From Undaria pinnatifida (lineage: Eukaryota > Sar > Phaeophyceae > Laminariales > Alariaceae): 64,000 bases of DNA. A program made the translations under genes and the position numbers. Under the pieces are notes generated by a model, which was not told the DNA's origin, searched no databases, and worked only from the letters and a program-made list of their open reading frames with translations. The DNA lies in contig JABAKD010000021.1 in the NCBI GenBank assembly GCA_012845835.1, positions 15,427,757 to 15,491,756 of the forward strand, read 5' to 3'. Shown here in pieces: positions 33,301 to 41,849 of this stretch (position 1 is its first letter; each line of letters opens with the position of its first letter).

Positions 33301-36300
33301 AGGAATAAGAATGCGCAAAGAGGTGCCCTTGTGGCAACGAAGACGAGAAGAGAACCCGCATGGTGCGGGAATGTGAACTGTACAAGGAGGAACGAACGTG
33401 TTAGAGGGAGAGATGAGGAAAATAGACGGATGGGACATGGTTTGGTACATTAGATTGTGGCGAGAAAACGATCGCTACTCTAGGAGATAGATGGTGGCCG
33501 AAGACGGCTAAGCGGAAGGAAATAAGATAAGCAAAAATAAAAAGTGTATAATATGGAAGAAACGTACTGAGCGCTCAGACGTTGAAGGTGCCTCTATTAG
33601 GATTAGGAACGGCTCGAAAGAGATGCCTGGTCAATGGCAAATGACTTGTGGCAAGCAAAAAATTAGTACCCCCGCCTACCCACCCACCCACCCTATACAC
33701 CCCACCCCAAATCTCTCATTTTCTCGCATGCGTCCGTCCGTCGGGCGTTTTCCGTCGATCAATATTTCACCGCCACCCCTACCGCCACCGCCTACGCCGG
33801 TGAAACCCTGTGGTTGCGTGTTTTTTCAGACGCAATCGGTGTTTTCCCTGGGGTATGGTGACGACGACGACAAGGAAGGGGATGTTTTGACGGTCCCGCT
33901 AGGCCAGGGGAGGTTGGTTAGCGCCGTCGACGAGGTAAGAATGTAGAATATGAGAATGAAGGGGCGGGTGGAGGGGGTGCCCGAGGGGGCGGGTGGGCGG
34001 GTGGGTGTGCTGATTGTACCGTGCATGGCCGTAGTCCTTAGGGCCAAGGGCCCACAATATCGGGACGGAACACGTTGGAGGGGATCGCGGGGTGTGTGTG
34101 CTCGTTTCATGCACGTATGGCCATAGGCAATCGCATCCTTAAAATGCCGGGACGGAGCACATTTTGTTTTAACCCACTAGGGAGGGGTGGGTCAAGGAGG
34201 AATATGAAATTGAGGTCGAGAGAGTGTGGGTGATGACGAGGAGGACGAGAATCGAAACGGTAGTGTTTTTTTGTTTCCGAGTGTGCGCGTTGAAGGCTGC
34301 TAGATGCGAGCACGTGCCGCGAAGATGCTGAGAAAGATGGGTAGGCCCCCCTTTCAATTTTTTAGTCAAGGGTATTACGGTGTTCGTGCTATTAATACAT
34401 GTAGTTCAGTAAATTTCGCCCGGAGAAACTCATGTCGTTTTTTTCGGGAGGTATAACAGCTCGTTATCGTATGAGCAATAGCTGTAGTGTTCGTAGTAGT
34501 TGTATTCTTATTAGCAAGAAGAGGAAGAGGAGGAGGAACACAACGTTTAGTATCCACAGCAGCAGCAGTAGTAGCAGTAGTGGTGGTCGTCCATTTTTTT
34601 TAGTATTAATAGTAGGGGCAGTAACAATAATTGCACCAGTAGAAATGCAACCCTGGCCGCTCACGTTTGTTTTCCCGTTCGTACGTCGCGTTATAGAAAT
34701 TTGGCTTTTTGCTGCTCCTTTTTTTCTTGCGTCTATCCTCCTGTTTTTCCGCGTACGCCAACGGCTTACAATCCTTGATATGTTTCCCTAAAAACGGTTC
34801 CTACGCTAATTCCAAGTGTTTTGACCCAAAGATAGTTGGTGTAGTTCTGAATTTTTTACCCTTCCGACGATTATCCTAGTCTAGTTCCAATTGTGTTATT
34901 CCCGCAACAAGAGTGCCGTGCTGATGAACAGGATACACCATGTTTTTTTGCTTGGGTTTTTGCAGGGGGTGGTGGGCATGCGGGTCGGGGGTGTCCGAAG
35001 AGTGGCGGTGCGACCAGAGAGGGGGTGGAAAAAGCAAGACCCGAAGTGCGCCACCGAGATAGACATGGGCGTTATGTCCGGCGTGCCGGGCGCGGCTTTG
35101 GCGAAGGTAAGCCAACGGAACACATGGGACGGTAGCGGTGCACCGATTTTTTGTTTTGATGCTCCTCACGTAGGGTATCTCCGTTTTCTCTCCACCAACG
35201 GTTGACGTGAAGAAAAATATCAACTAAAAAGACACCTTCTACGACAGAGATGCACCATTTTTTTTTCTCAAACTACCCCTCAATTTGGGAGCTTAAGACA
35301 TGTCCCTCCCGAGAAACTAATTTGGAGATTCAATAAAACTGCTGCCGGATGAAAAATCCCATGGCCTGGGTACACAACGAGTCAATGCAAGCAAAAATGG
35401 CCTATTATTTTTTTTTTCCCCGACGATTTTGGGTTACGGAGTCCCCGTCACTCAGAAGCCTTTTCAGACAAAAAGTGTTAAGCTCTATCGTAGCACGCGT
35501 CCAAAACAACAAAAGAGACCAAACAACCCAGGGCTTCACCCGATGGACTCTCCCTTGGCCTGATACACCTATTGTTGGGGCCTGAAATGTTGTAAACCAC
35601 ACACATGGGAGACGCGTTCTACGATAGAGGTTATCACTTTTTGTTGTGAAATGGTTTCTGAATCATAGGGCTCCTTGACCCAAAATCGTCGGGAATACGA
35701 CTCCTTTTTTTTTCGCATGGTTCTCGTCGTGTACCTGGGCGAGATGGGACTTTCCACCAGGTAGCCAGTTTTATTTTTTTCCGAATCAGTTTTTGTGAGA
35801 GGTATGTCTTACGCTCCCAAGTAGAGGAGTAATATTAGAAAAAACAACAATGGTTGGTGCACCTCTATCGTCGCACACGTCGGGAGTCGGACGGCGTCGG
35901 GCAGGGCCTCAGTTTAGGAACTCCGTCAGTACCGCAACCGCAGGCGTCAGGATCACGCGTGCTACAAGTACATCGTGCCATGAGACGTGCTATGATAGGC
36001 GCGCGAGCACATTTTGGCGCAGAATTTGTTGTGAATGGCGCAGGGACTCGTTTTTTTATAGTAGCCCAACATAGTCAGAATCTCGTTGGATTGTTTTTTG
36101 CATATAGGTAGTTTTGTGTATATGTCTAGGCGACGGGTTTGTTTGTCGCGGTTGCATTTTTTTTGCAGTTTCCCTCAAAATCGGTTTTTGGGTGAGGTTT
36201 CGAGCGCCTTAGCTCCCTATACTCTCTTCAAGTAGATCTGTGGAAAAAAAGGGGTTCCAGTTGCAATGGCGTTACGAGACCGCTCTCAGAGGGCTCCTCT

Positions 36301-36809
36301 GCCCTATCGGTAGCATGTGTTCCATGTAGGGGTGTTCCCCAGTTTTCCCTTTCTCCTTGCCCCCTGTACGCCATGAGGTGATTGTTTTGGGGGGAGGGGG
36401 ATACGGCATCGATGCACGGGGCTTTTATTTTGTTTTCTTGTCCGTTATTTTCCTTCAACGTTGATTGCTGGTTTACTGGGGTGGGGGGCAAGACTGGTTT
36501 GGGGGCAGGCATGGCGAAGGGGGCGCAAAGGTTTGCAACACTCGTTTAGGAATCAATCAATGAAATATTTTTACGATTTTTTTTTTTTTTTCCTGGAGAA
36601 AATCAAATGTCATGGACAGCAGCAGACTATGGCTGAGACGCGTTTTTTTCAGAGTTACCGCTGCTGCTGTCGCAGTTGAACCCTTTGATGTCTCACAACT
36701 TAGGAGACCCCTGTCGAGGGCAAAAACGCTTAGCCTACCTGACCCCCTCTTCCTTCGGTCCTCCATTTCCTTATTTAAAGTGCCACGTAACCCCGTTATT
36801 TTTGTTTGT

Positions 36810-36841
<32 letters not shown>

Positions 36842-39500
36842 CCGCACCTTAAGTTTGTTTTTTGGCTGTCACCATGATGGTTATCGAGTAAGCTCATTTT
36901 GTGCGGGGTGGATAACCCTAACCCCGCACAAGGGGAATGATTGCATCACGTAGTGTGAACATGGTAAGGCACCCATGAGGCAGTTCTATAGTAATACCCG
37001 TTGCTGTCTCTGGATTGGCCACACCAGAAAACAAAGCAACTCATTGGCGCTGTCATCCACAAGCAAGAAAGTAGGCACAAGATGCCGAACTCTGTCTTTG
37101 CGAGCAATTCTTGGAAGGATGCAGTTCACCCTTTATGCGACCCGCCGAACATGTCACGGCGCTTCGCGCTTGGTGAAAGCAATGTCTGCCTGGTTGGTGA
37201 AAACCCGACGTGCTCCGTCCCGGTATTGTAAGGATGCGAGGGTCTATGGTCATACGACTTCGACCATTCACGAACTGAGTACACCCCCCCCCCCCCCCCC
37301 CGCACCCCCAGGCCGCTCACTACATGAGCTAGACCACCAGGGTACCGTTTTTTTTTTTGTCATCGATGACAGCTGGCGGTCGAATTAGATCATTTGTGCG
37401 GGGTGGAAAACTTTTTCTCCGCACGAGGGGAATGATCCTATCGCGTAGTGTTCGTGGTAAAGCACCGACGAGGCAGTTATGGTACTCCCATTGCTGTCTC
37501 TAGAAATGGCCAAACAGGAAATTAAAGTAACCCATTGAAGCTGTCATCCATGTGCAGTTCACCTTTCAAGCGGTTCTTAGTACAGGCTGGTTCATGTTAA
37601 AAACTCCAAGTGTATTTCCCGGCGAATGTCCACGCCGTTTTTTCGATTCAGACCGTGAAATTTTGCACACGTCTTCTATGTGCCCTTGCAAAGACCTCAC
37701 CCGATGCTTGTTTGTTTCGCCTGATTTTACGTCAGTTAAGTTTTTTTCGGAAAATGTGAACCACCTTAGCCCAGTTTTTTTCGGCGAAAATAAAAAAAAT
37801 GAACCCCCCCCCGCGAGTCAGGCCTCGGCAGGGGCATGTAGAACACGTGTGCAAAACTTCAGGGTCTATCTCTCAAAAAACGGCGTGGACATTTGGACTT
37901 TTGTGCGTAAAAATGAGAGATACGTACGTTGTTTCCCTCAAATGACTCGGTTTTAGTGTAGGATCCAGTTTTTTCGCTAGATTCTGCTTAATGTTGAACA
38001 CAGCCAGGTCAGATCTTCGACTTTTGCGCGAAAATTTCAACAGGCATGCCTTGGAGTACGTCCAACCGGATCGTGCAAAATGCGGCGCATATTTGTTTCG
38101 CCCCCGCTGGGTGAAAGTCTGAATATTATTGAAGAATTGAAGCCCTGTCATTGGTCGACACGAGTTTCGCTCCTAGAGACAGCCCGAGGCCGGTGTTTGT
38201 TTTTGGCCATGTCACCCGCTTCCACTGGTCATGGGGGTCACTATGATACCAAATATTCACTCTTTGACTAGATACTGCGAGCGGTATGGGGGAAATAATT
38301 TGTTTGTTTTTTCTTGAACCAGCCTGTAGGATGCAGCTCACACTTCAAGCGACTCGCCGAATACCTCTCGGCGCTTCAAACTTGGTGCAAGCAATGCCTG
38401 CCTGGTCAGTTAAAACCCGACATGCTTCGTCCCGGTATTGTAGGGATGCGAGGGTGCATGGCCATACGACTACGGCCATGCATGAACATCGAGTACACCT
38501 CTTCCCCCCCGCATCACCATGCCCGCCTTCTGCTTCTACCCACGACCGTCCAGCCAAGCGCGGCTCTCGTTAGGGTTTGCCCCTCTGCCTTTGTACCAAT
38601 CCACCACATGTACAAAACCTTATTTTCGCCCATGTCGTTGTCCTATTCTCACTCTTGTTCTCTTTCTCGCCATGTTTATCTTTCTTCTAGCTCCAAACAT
38701 GAATAGCATCCTTATTATCAGTCTCTTATCTCAATCTGAATCCCGGTTTCATTTCTTTTTCTAGCCATGTTTCTCTTCCTTGCTCTAAATATGATTCTCA
38801 ATCTCATTATCAATCTCAGTCTCAATAAAAGCACATTTTCGTTCTCATTCTCGATGTATTTCTCGTTCTTGTCCTATTAATAATTATATTTGTCAATCTC
38901 AATGTCGCCCTCCTTCTCCTTCTCAATCTTGATATCAATCTCAATCTTGACACCAATCTCAATCTCAATCTCAATCTCAATGCCTCCCATTGTCAGTGTT
39001 TTTTCTCGAGAGTTATCTCGTCTCTTAGTTTTCAATCCCTAGCTCCTATGTATTTCGATTTTGCCGCGGCCTGTTTTTTGGGCATTTGATGCACGCCTAC
39101 TTCGAAGTGTATAGATTCCCCTCTGTGGATTATTTATTTATTCATGTTTCACTTTGTCTTTCAACCCCACATTGGTCCAGTGTATTGCCAATAAGCCGCC
39201 CCAGCTTTGGTGTGCGTGTCACACAGGAGGAACATTGCATCGATCATACCCTTGGAACATTATATATTTCTCGTTCTCGCTCTTCATGCTGTTCTCTATC
39301 TCATTCTCATTGTCAATCCCATGCTCATTCTCAATCCTCACCTCAATCTCAAGCAGGTGGAAGATTGCATCGACCTTACGCTTGAGCCCCGGCCGGTGGG
39401 GTACGGCGCGACGCGAAGGATGGCCCGCAGATTCGACGAGACGCTCATCGTAGAGGTGGAGATGATCGCCACCAAGGAAGCTTCGGGGAGAATATTCTGA
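21135..39500 (+). CDS. Plastid (probably thylakoid-lumen) FKBP-type peptidyl-prolyl isomerase, 7 exons, 330 codons
   Basis: Joined exons are 21135-21327, 26088-26303, 27958-28070, 30501-30581, 33830-33934, 34966-35106 and 39357-39500. All junctions are GT-AG and phases agree throughout (1, 1, then 0), totalling 993 bases. FKBPs catalyse cis-trans isomerisation of X-Pro bonds in folding proteins. Residues 1-28 form a signal-peptide-like segment ending SSADA, followed by F29, like the ASAFAP site of secondary plastids. Residues 84-112 (GRGEFLSRLAAG, an Ala-rich stretch, PAQPVDA) resemble a thylakoid transfer domain. The FKBP domain spans about 144-317: TKTGIRFKDLKIGSG, VVDIRYRVEKLGKRSYDG, EGDVLTVPLGQGRLV, GMRVGGVRRVAVRPERGW and the final strand ETLIVEVEM. 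The Trp at the base of the FKBP12 pocket is Val234 here, so isomerase activity may be weak. The exon 1 assignment is the least certain part; exons 3-7 are firm. Confidence 0.85.
21576..23120. mobile_element. Foldback-like element, inverted arms of about 250-265 bp around a 1-kb centre
   Basis: The left arm (about 21576-21840) and right arm (about 22868-23118) are inverted copies. Shared blocks include CTCTTTGCACGACGCAC, ACTTGCAAATAA, TCGACACTTGAAACAGCAGCG, CACACAGCAGGCATGTCCC and GATGG/GGGTTTTGCCGGGAGAAT. The centre has CAG/CTG-rich DNA and short frames only. The element lies in intron 1 of the FKBP gene. No TSD could be fixed, so an inverted duplication is the alternative to a foldback transposon. 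Confidence 0.7.
23286..23654 (-). CDS. Unrecognised open frame, possible coding remnant
   Basis: This 122-codon frame has protein-like composition in its middle (MMSNLRLHLQFESRYNALGD, NPDGWPRRVNVYESSF, NRSNWFWDAL-like). I do not recognise a family. It lies antisense in FKBP intron 1, just upstream of a short direct repeat of CCCACAAGCCCACGAG-type units (23640-23720). It may be a fragment of a transposon protein or a chance frame. Confidence 0.25.
   Translation of the reverse strand: MSPQARREQQRNFSAIIPFAVGIPEAAMMSNLRLHLQFESRYNALGDLSNPDGWPRRVNVYESSFNRTDPEPIYRRSNWFWDALNVNALQGTLYMMILCIADMTTAGLIAHYHQLPVLVQNV
23760..24720. other. Intronic non-coding stretch (FKBP intron 1)
   Basis: No feature is supported. 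Frames up to 124 codons run through it but show no recognisable residues. Confidence 0.4.
24760..25110 (+). repeat. Dispersed repeat with a conserved open frame (copy 2)
   Basis: This is the counterpart of 10388-10822. The same residues appear in order, HVAASASTNSQGLTAKSVR, EELSAVCACTGPVGTG, ECGGQTWPKNML and AIRYEEPFF, but split over two frames by a shift near 24905. It ends near GCGCGCTTCGAGCGC. Confidence 0.6.
25165..26087 (+). repeat. Intron 1 array of decayed copies of the exon 2 acceptor and start
   Basis: Five copies precede the true exon at 26088. They start near 25178 (after CAG), 25316 (after TAG), 25621, 25681 and 25859. Each has an AAACC- or ACCGCA-like start. The best give exon-like peptides such as TTIVTAATGG and TTIVTPANGSESDTA, against TSAVGAATGGESGDTA in the true exon. 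Only the first two keep an AG just before the exon-like bases. Pyrimidine-rich DNA precedes each copy. Confidence 0.75.
26088..26303 (+). CDS. FKBP exon 2: thylakoid-transfer-like domain and start of the mature protein
   Basis: The acceptor is TATTTAG and the donor is G|GTAAGT; both phases are 1. It encodes residues 65-137, including GRGEFLSRL, an Ala/Gly-rich stretch and PAQPVDA, a plausible lumenal cleavage site, then LVKGNAPPAGYNKK. The classical twin-Arg is Arg-Gly here, so whether Tat or Sec carries it is open. Confidence 0.8.
26280..27300 (+). repeat. Intron 2 array repeating the exon 2 end and its donor
   Basis: The exon end AGCGGGAACGGGGAGCGGG|GTAAGT is echoed at 26388-26414 (GTAGCGGGAACAGGAGACGG then GTGAGC) and 26760-26792 (AGACGGGGGAGCGGG then GTGAGT). 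A linked block with GGTGTTGTTCGAGG, ATGGCGGTGCAAT and a G run recurs near 26340, 26500, 26708, 27010 and 27250. Both extra donors fit the GT(A/G)AG consensus. Confidence 0.7.
27050..27180 (-). repeat. Poly-C-tailed dispersed repeat, partial copy
   Basis: It contains CCGGGACGGAGCGTGTCGGG and CGAGTCGCATGAAGG, matching the family at 8100-8462, in minus orientation. Confidence 0.75.
27958..28070 (+). CDS. FKBP exon 3
   Basis: The acceptor is TTTGCAG and the donor GTGCGG (weak). It encodes residues 138-174, TEVSADATAGDDDPSRTF then SVTKTGIRFKDLKIGSGKE, the lead-in and first strand of FKBP domains. Confidence 0.88.
29340..29715 (-). repeat. Mini-ORF repeat, best copy (reference for the family)
   Basis: On the minus strand it runs from CAGTAAGCTCC through the GAGGGGGACAAAAT complement and CATATCCTCAATGAGGACAC to CTTGCAAAGATGAG. 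It ends in a mini-ORF MSFDEIFDLTAGVYF followed by T-rich DNA. Related copies lie near 425-515, 3880, 7600, 9945, 39770, 44735, 45205 and 46945. No terminal inverted repeats are seen. Confidence 0.75.
29880..30352 (+). repeat. Poly-C-tailed dispersed repeat, longest copy
   Basis: This copy begins near GAGCTGGACAACCAGGGTACC, has a hairpin-like TGCGGGG...CTCCGCA segment (29978-29993), then the body shared with the other copies, and ends GAACTGAGTACC plus C-rich DNA. Confidence 0.8.
30501..30581 (+). CDS. FKBP exon 4
   Basis: The acceptor is a C14 run then AATCGGGCAG; the donor is GTGGGT. It encodes residues 175-201, VKPLEVVDIRYRVEKLGKR then SYDGISGE, the strand of FKBPs that carries the V-x-V-x-Y motif. 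Confidence 0.88.
30593..31140. repeat. Hexanucleotide array, (GTTACC/GTTACTG)-type, just after the exon 4 donor
   Basis: About 90 degenerate steps of GTTACC, GTTACT and GTTGCC begin within about 15 bp of the donor and fill the start of intron 4. Long open frames here (poly Thr-Val, Tyr-Arg or Leu-Pro) come from the repeat alone. Confidence 0.95.
31405..31560 (-). repeat. (TTG)n run and dispersed repeat, inverted partner of 16425-16565
   Basis: A GTTGTTGTT run is followed by the complement of the 16.4-kb repeat, in the same order and with high similarity by eye. Confidence 0.75.
31766..32817. mobile_element. hAT-like element, 1052 bp, perfect 8-bp target-site duplication
   Basis: Both ends carry TAGGGCCTTACCCAAT in inverted orientation (31766-31781 and 32802-32817). 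The direct repeat CCTGTGCC flanks the element at 31758-31765 and 32818-32825. The TIR start (TAGGG) and 8-bp duplication fit hAT elements. Inside, on the minus strand, lies a 90-codon frame with skewed composition. The element sits in FKBP intron 4. Confidence 0.85.
32126..32398 (-). CDS. Open frame inside the hAT-like element, unrecognised
   Basis: From the ATG at 32398 the 90-residue frame starts MASTSVPSEECERSSSTSD, continues with a Ser/Asp-rich stretch ending SSDDEPQLDKVV, then PSSKRRCSKNLASF and GAMIWKRQQGIV. The acidic Ser-rich part followed by a basic cluster looks like a disordered, possibly nuclear protein. It may be the N-terminal remnant of a transposase or a captured exon. An upstream in-frame extension to 32503 (MNTHTRARV) is less likely to be used. 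Confidence 0.4.
   Translation of the reverse strand: MASTSVPSEECERSSSTSDSHDSSSASSDDEPQLDKVVPAPSSKRRCSKNLASFPIDMGGGAMIWKRQQGIVRTVLYMDTTHINTQQQQK
33112..33215 (+). repeat. Poly-C-tailed dispersed repeat, partial copy
   Basis: It contains CCTGGTCGGTGGAAACCCGA, GTCCCGGCATCG and GGCCGTGCATTC, matching the 3' half of the family. Confidence 0.65.
33590..33670 (+). repeat. Dispersed repeat shared with 25955-26045
   Basis: Both carry CTATTAGGA(G/T)TAGGA(A/C)CGG, a TCGAAA step, GGATGCNTGGTCAATGG or a close variant, and AGTACCC(C)CGCC. They lie a few hundred bases before the acceptors of exons 5 and 2. Confidence 0.6.
33830..33934 (+). CDS. FKBP exon 5
   Basis: The acceptor is a T-run then CAG; the donor is GTAAGA. 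It encodes residues 202-236: TQSVFSLGYGDDDDKEGDV then LTVPLGQGRLVSAVDE, corresponding to the FKBP12 stretch around the binding pocket. Val234 stands where FKBP12 has Trp59. Confidence 0.9.
34018..34185 (-). repeat. Two partial poly-C-tailed repeat copies
   Basis: Two short stretches each contain GGCCGTAG or GGCCATAGG and GGGACGGA(A/G)CAC. They are the terminal part of the family, in minus orientation, in FKBP intron 5. Confidence 0.6.
34966..35106 (+). CDS. FKBP exon 6
   Basis: The acceptor is TTTTTGCAG and the donor GTAAGC. It encodes residues 237-283, including GVVGMRVGGVRRVAVRPERG and WKKQDPKCATEID, the helix-turn and strand typical of FKBP domains. Trp257 aligns roughly with FKBP12 Tyr82. 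Confidence 0.9.
35230..35890. repeat. Imperfect 0.65-kb inverted repeat of a dispersed family
   Basis: 35265-35480 and 35600-35830 are approximate inverted copies. Shared blocks include CCTCAATTTGGGAGC against GCTCCCAAGTAGAGG, CCATGGCCTGGGTACAC against GTGTACCTGGGCGAG, and CGACGATTTTGGGT against CCCAAAATCGTCG. A related copy lies at 59370-59665. The repeat sits at the start of FKBP intron 6. Confidence 0.65.
36816..37310 (+). repeat. Poly-C-tailed dispersed repeat, full copy between two C runs
   Basis: A 28-base C run (36816-36843) precedes the repeat and an 18-base C run (about 37284-37301) ends it after GAACTGAGTACAC. The hairpin TGCGGGG...CCCCGCA lies at 36900-36928. Confidence 0.85.
37320..37590 (+). 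repeat. Poly-C-tailed dispersed repeat, partial second copy
   Basis: Starting right after the previous copy at GAGCTAGACCACCAGGGTACC, this one keeps only the 5' part of the family and then diverges near 37590. Confidence 0.7.
37600..38300. other. Intronic non-coding stretch (FKBP intron 6)
   Basis: No feature is supported. A 134-codon frame runs to 37956 but lacks recognisable residues. Confidence 0.4.
38310..38515 (+). repeat. Poly-C-tailed dispersed repeat, 5'-truncated copy
   Basis: It contains GGATGCAGCTCACACTTCAA, CGACTCGCCGAATACCTC, CGTCCCGG and ends GAGTACAC then C-rich DNA. Confidence 0.8.
38780..38985. repeat. (TCTCAA)n-rich pyrimidine region
   Basis: Degenerate TCTCAA and TCTCAT steps fill the 3' part of FKBP intron 6. 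The most regular run is at 38930-38982, and similar steps precede the exon 7 acceptor. Confidence 0.85.
39222..39262 (+). repeat. Echo of the exon 7 start in intron 6
   Basis: CACAG|GAGGAACATTGCATCGATC and CTTGGAAC match AGCAG|GTGGAAGATTGCATCGACC and CTTGAGC of the true exon, 130 bp upstream. In frame it would give EEHCIDHTLGT against VEDCIDLTLEP. Confidence 0.8.
39357..39500 (+). CDS. FKBP exon 7 with the stop codon
   Basis: The acceptor is CTCAAGCAG. It encodes residues 284-330: VEDCIDLTLEPRPVGYGATR, RMARRFDETLIVEVEM, then ATKEASGRIF and TGA. The penultimate strand ETLIVEVEM closes the FKBP fold. The last codons fall in the first unit of a degenerate repeat. Confidence 0.9.
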   Translation: MEDCIDLTLEPRPVGYGATRRMARRFDETLIVEVEMIATKEASGRIF

Positions 39501-39662
39501 TAATATTCTGATAATAGGCACCGGGGACACACTTCGTTCGTCGCCGCTGGTTCTAAAGTTATTCAGGAAAAAAACTCTTGAAGGAGTGCTCCGGGAGAGT
39601 ATCCTCATATGAAATTCGGGGAAAATGTTCTGACCGGAGTATTCAACGAGAACATTCTGAGA
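39484..39662 (+). repeat. Degenerate CGGGGAGAATATTCTGA-type repeats over the FKBP 3' end
   Basis: Variants occur near 39484, 39589, 39616 and 39645. The first includes the FKBP stop codon. A small duplication of ATAATATTCTG follows it directly. Confidence 0.55.
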
Positions 39663-39769
39663 GGAATCCTCTGGAAGTCAACAGCCCGACCAATGGAACA
39701 TCTTCCCCACAGCGTTGTTGAGTAGGCTCTCCAAACGCCAATTGATTTTTTTGTATCAAAATTAAACAC

Positions 39770-39850
39770 AGTTCAGTTGTGAAATGAAGGCTTTCGTCGA
39801 AACTCATATTTGCAAGCTGTGTGTTACACTTCGATCGCGTGGTACGGGTA
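39770..39850 (-). repeat. Mini-ORF repeat, terminal fragment
   Basis: On the minus strand CTTGCAAATATGAGTTTCGAC begins a frame MSFDESLHFTTELCL. It matches the end of the family at 29340-29715. Confidence 0.65.
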
Positions 39851-39859
39851 CATGGATGT

Positions 39860-41240
39860 CCTTGGACAGTCGAGATGGGAGGAGGTGCTCGTCACAGATC
39901 GAGACTAACAATTGCCTGGAAACTCGACATGAATGAACGTCGTTTGGTCGTTTGGAGCTTAACGGGTGAAGTCGTCGCAGCCTCCCTGCTTGCGATGAGA
40001 ACTGAATTTGTCTCACGGAATGACCGCCTAGCCGGGAAGGGGGAATCTCTCCGTTTTCCACGTACAGTGGTAGCGTCAGATTTCTTCGATGCTTCCACTT
40101 CTCGATACGAGAGACTAGTCGACATGTCCGGCTTTCAAGCTATTTAATATCGAAACTTTCGACATGGTATCCAATCGCCACCCCTATAGATCAATTGAAT
40201 CATGGACGCATATGCGCCTGCACACCAGAACAAGGATACAAAGCATGCCTTCACGCATCAACAAAACTACGCACACAAAATACACCCTACCCATTCGGGC
40301 AGACAACACGAAAATGACAGGAACAAAAAGGCAAACGCGCAAACACGACCCACCCATCCATGCATCCGTTGTGCACTGAACCGTAAAGTCAAATAGCACC
40401 CTGATACCTGCTAAAAAGTGGCGTACACCAGACATTCAACCGCCTTAATTTTTCCCTTTTTAAGGGACCCCGCGCCCCGCGATAAGTAAATTCGGTATAC
40501 AGGAGACCTCAAATTCGTTTGCGCCATTTTTGCCACTTTTAGGGACTGCGCGTCCCTTTTAGCGGACGCAACACTCTGTAAGAGACCGCAGCGACCGTGG
40601 TTTTTTCTCGTCCTCTAATCTACATGCGATCGTGTCTGCCGTGTTCAAGACCATTCTTTTCCCCCTTTCAAGCGGTCAGGCGCACGTTGTGAGACCTAGG
40701 TAAGGAAATCGGTATAAAAAAGATCCTGCCTCTCCGAAGCACTATTTACAAGCCCCTTAATGGGGGCCACCTACTCTGTTTTCCTAGTCATCGTTGCACG
40801 CTTACGATGTAATCCCACCCATGTCCCACGGAAGTAACGACAAAAGGAGTCATCTCACTGTAGGAGTTGCATTTTTTGGAGACCAAAGCAGTTCTGGCTG
40901 GTTGAGCTCCTCAGGTGAGGAACTACACGTTGGTCTGACGAATGTTACGAGTATACATTATTTGGGACTACTACTGGAGGGCGTGCACGCTTGATCGGCC
41001 TGCGCGATCAAATGCCTTCGAAGTCATGTTTCGGGTGAGGTATTAAACTTTCTGCTGCACCCCTACTTTCCTAGGTAAAAGTCAGGCCGGGGTTTGAGTC
41101 GTACACGTGTGCCACGGTTATAGGGGTCGTACGTTTTGGCTAGCATGCCCCTTCTCAATGAAGGAGCGCCTTAAGCCTTTTGGCGCCGCAGTTCCGGTAT
41201 GGAAACAAAACACTTGGAACTAGACTGGGATCATTTTAAG
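39860..41240. other. Gene-free stretch downstream of FKBP
   Basis: Only short, unrecognised frames are present. No clear polyadenylation signal for the FKBP gene can be singled out. Confidence 0.4.
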
Positions 41241-41244
41241 AGTT

Positions 41245-41345
41245 GAAAATGGGTTAACTTGAAGACCATATAAAGAATTGGAGCTACAGCATGGACGGCT
41301 CGAAAGGTGAAGAGGTGAAATTACCTGTCGGGGGTAGTGTTTAAC
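41245..41345 (+). repeat. Dispersed repeat shared with 8485-8590
   Basis: It has GAAGACCATATAAA, TGGAGCTAC, GGCTCGAAAGGT and ACCTGTCGGG in the same order and spacing as the first copy. Confidence 0.7.
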
Positions 41346-41849
41346 CCAAAATCGTGTGAACTTTGTTCTTGTTGTTGCAACATGATTTTATTTTGTATAC
41401 ATACGCCAAGGGATTTGTTCATCGGCCGGGCTACTTCACTGTACTAATGTACTAACTTTTATAGCCAGACGGTTGGAGGTGTGGGAGTGGGTTTGAGGAG
41501 CCGCATCTTCGACTCATGGTCTAGTTCGTAGAACCGGAGTTTCCCCGAATCTCCCATAGTTCTGCATATGCGATTCATCAGGGTGTTAAGATATGGCCTC
41601 GAAAGGCCTGTAATTATCCGAATTTGAGATCATTTGGATGGGCTTCGTATGATAAGGTTGGCGTTTTATATTCGGGAAAGTTAGGAAATAGATCGCAGGC
41701 ACGTGCCTCCGATCTCAGAAGCTATCCGGGGCTCTGGTGGAATCGAATAAAGCAACGTCTCTACGAATAAAAAGAAAGTGAGTACTCTCCGAGGACCTGC
41801 TCAATTGGCAAATCTGCAGGGGGCACTCTGTGTCCCCACCTATAACTTT

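Noticed and set aside
36228-36512. Minus-strand frame of 94 codons in FKBP intron 6
   Set aside because: There is no conserved motif or splice support, and it overlaps generic intronic sequence.
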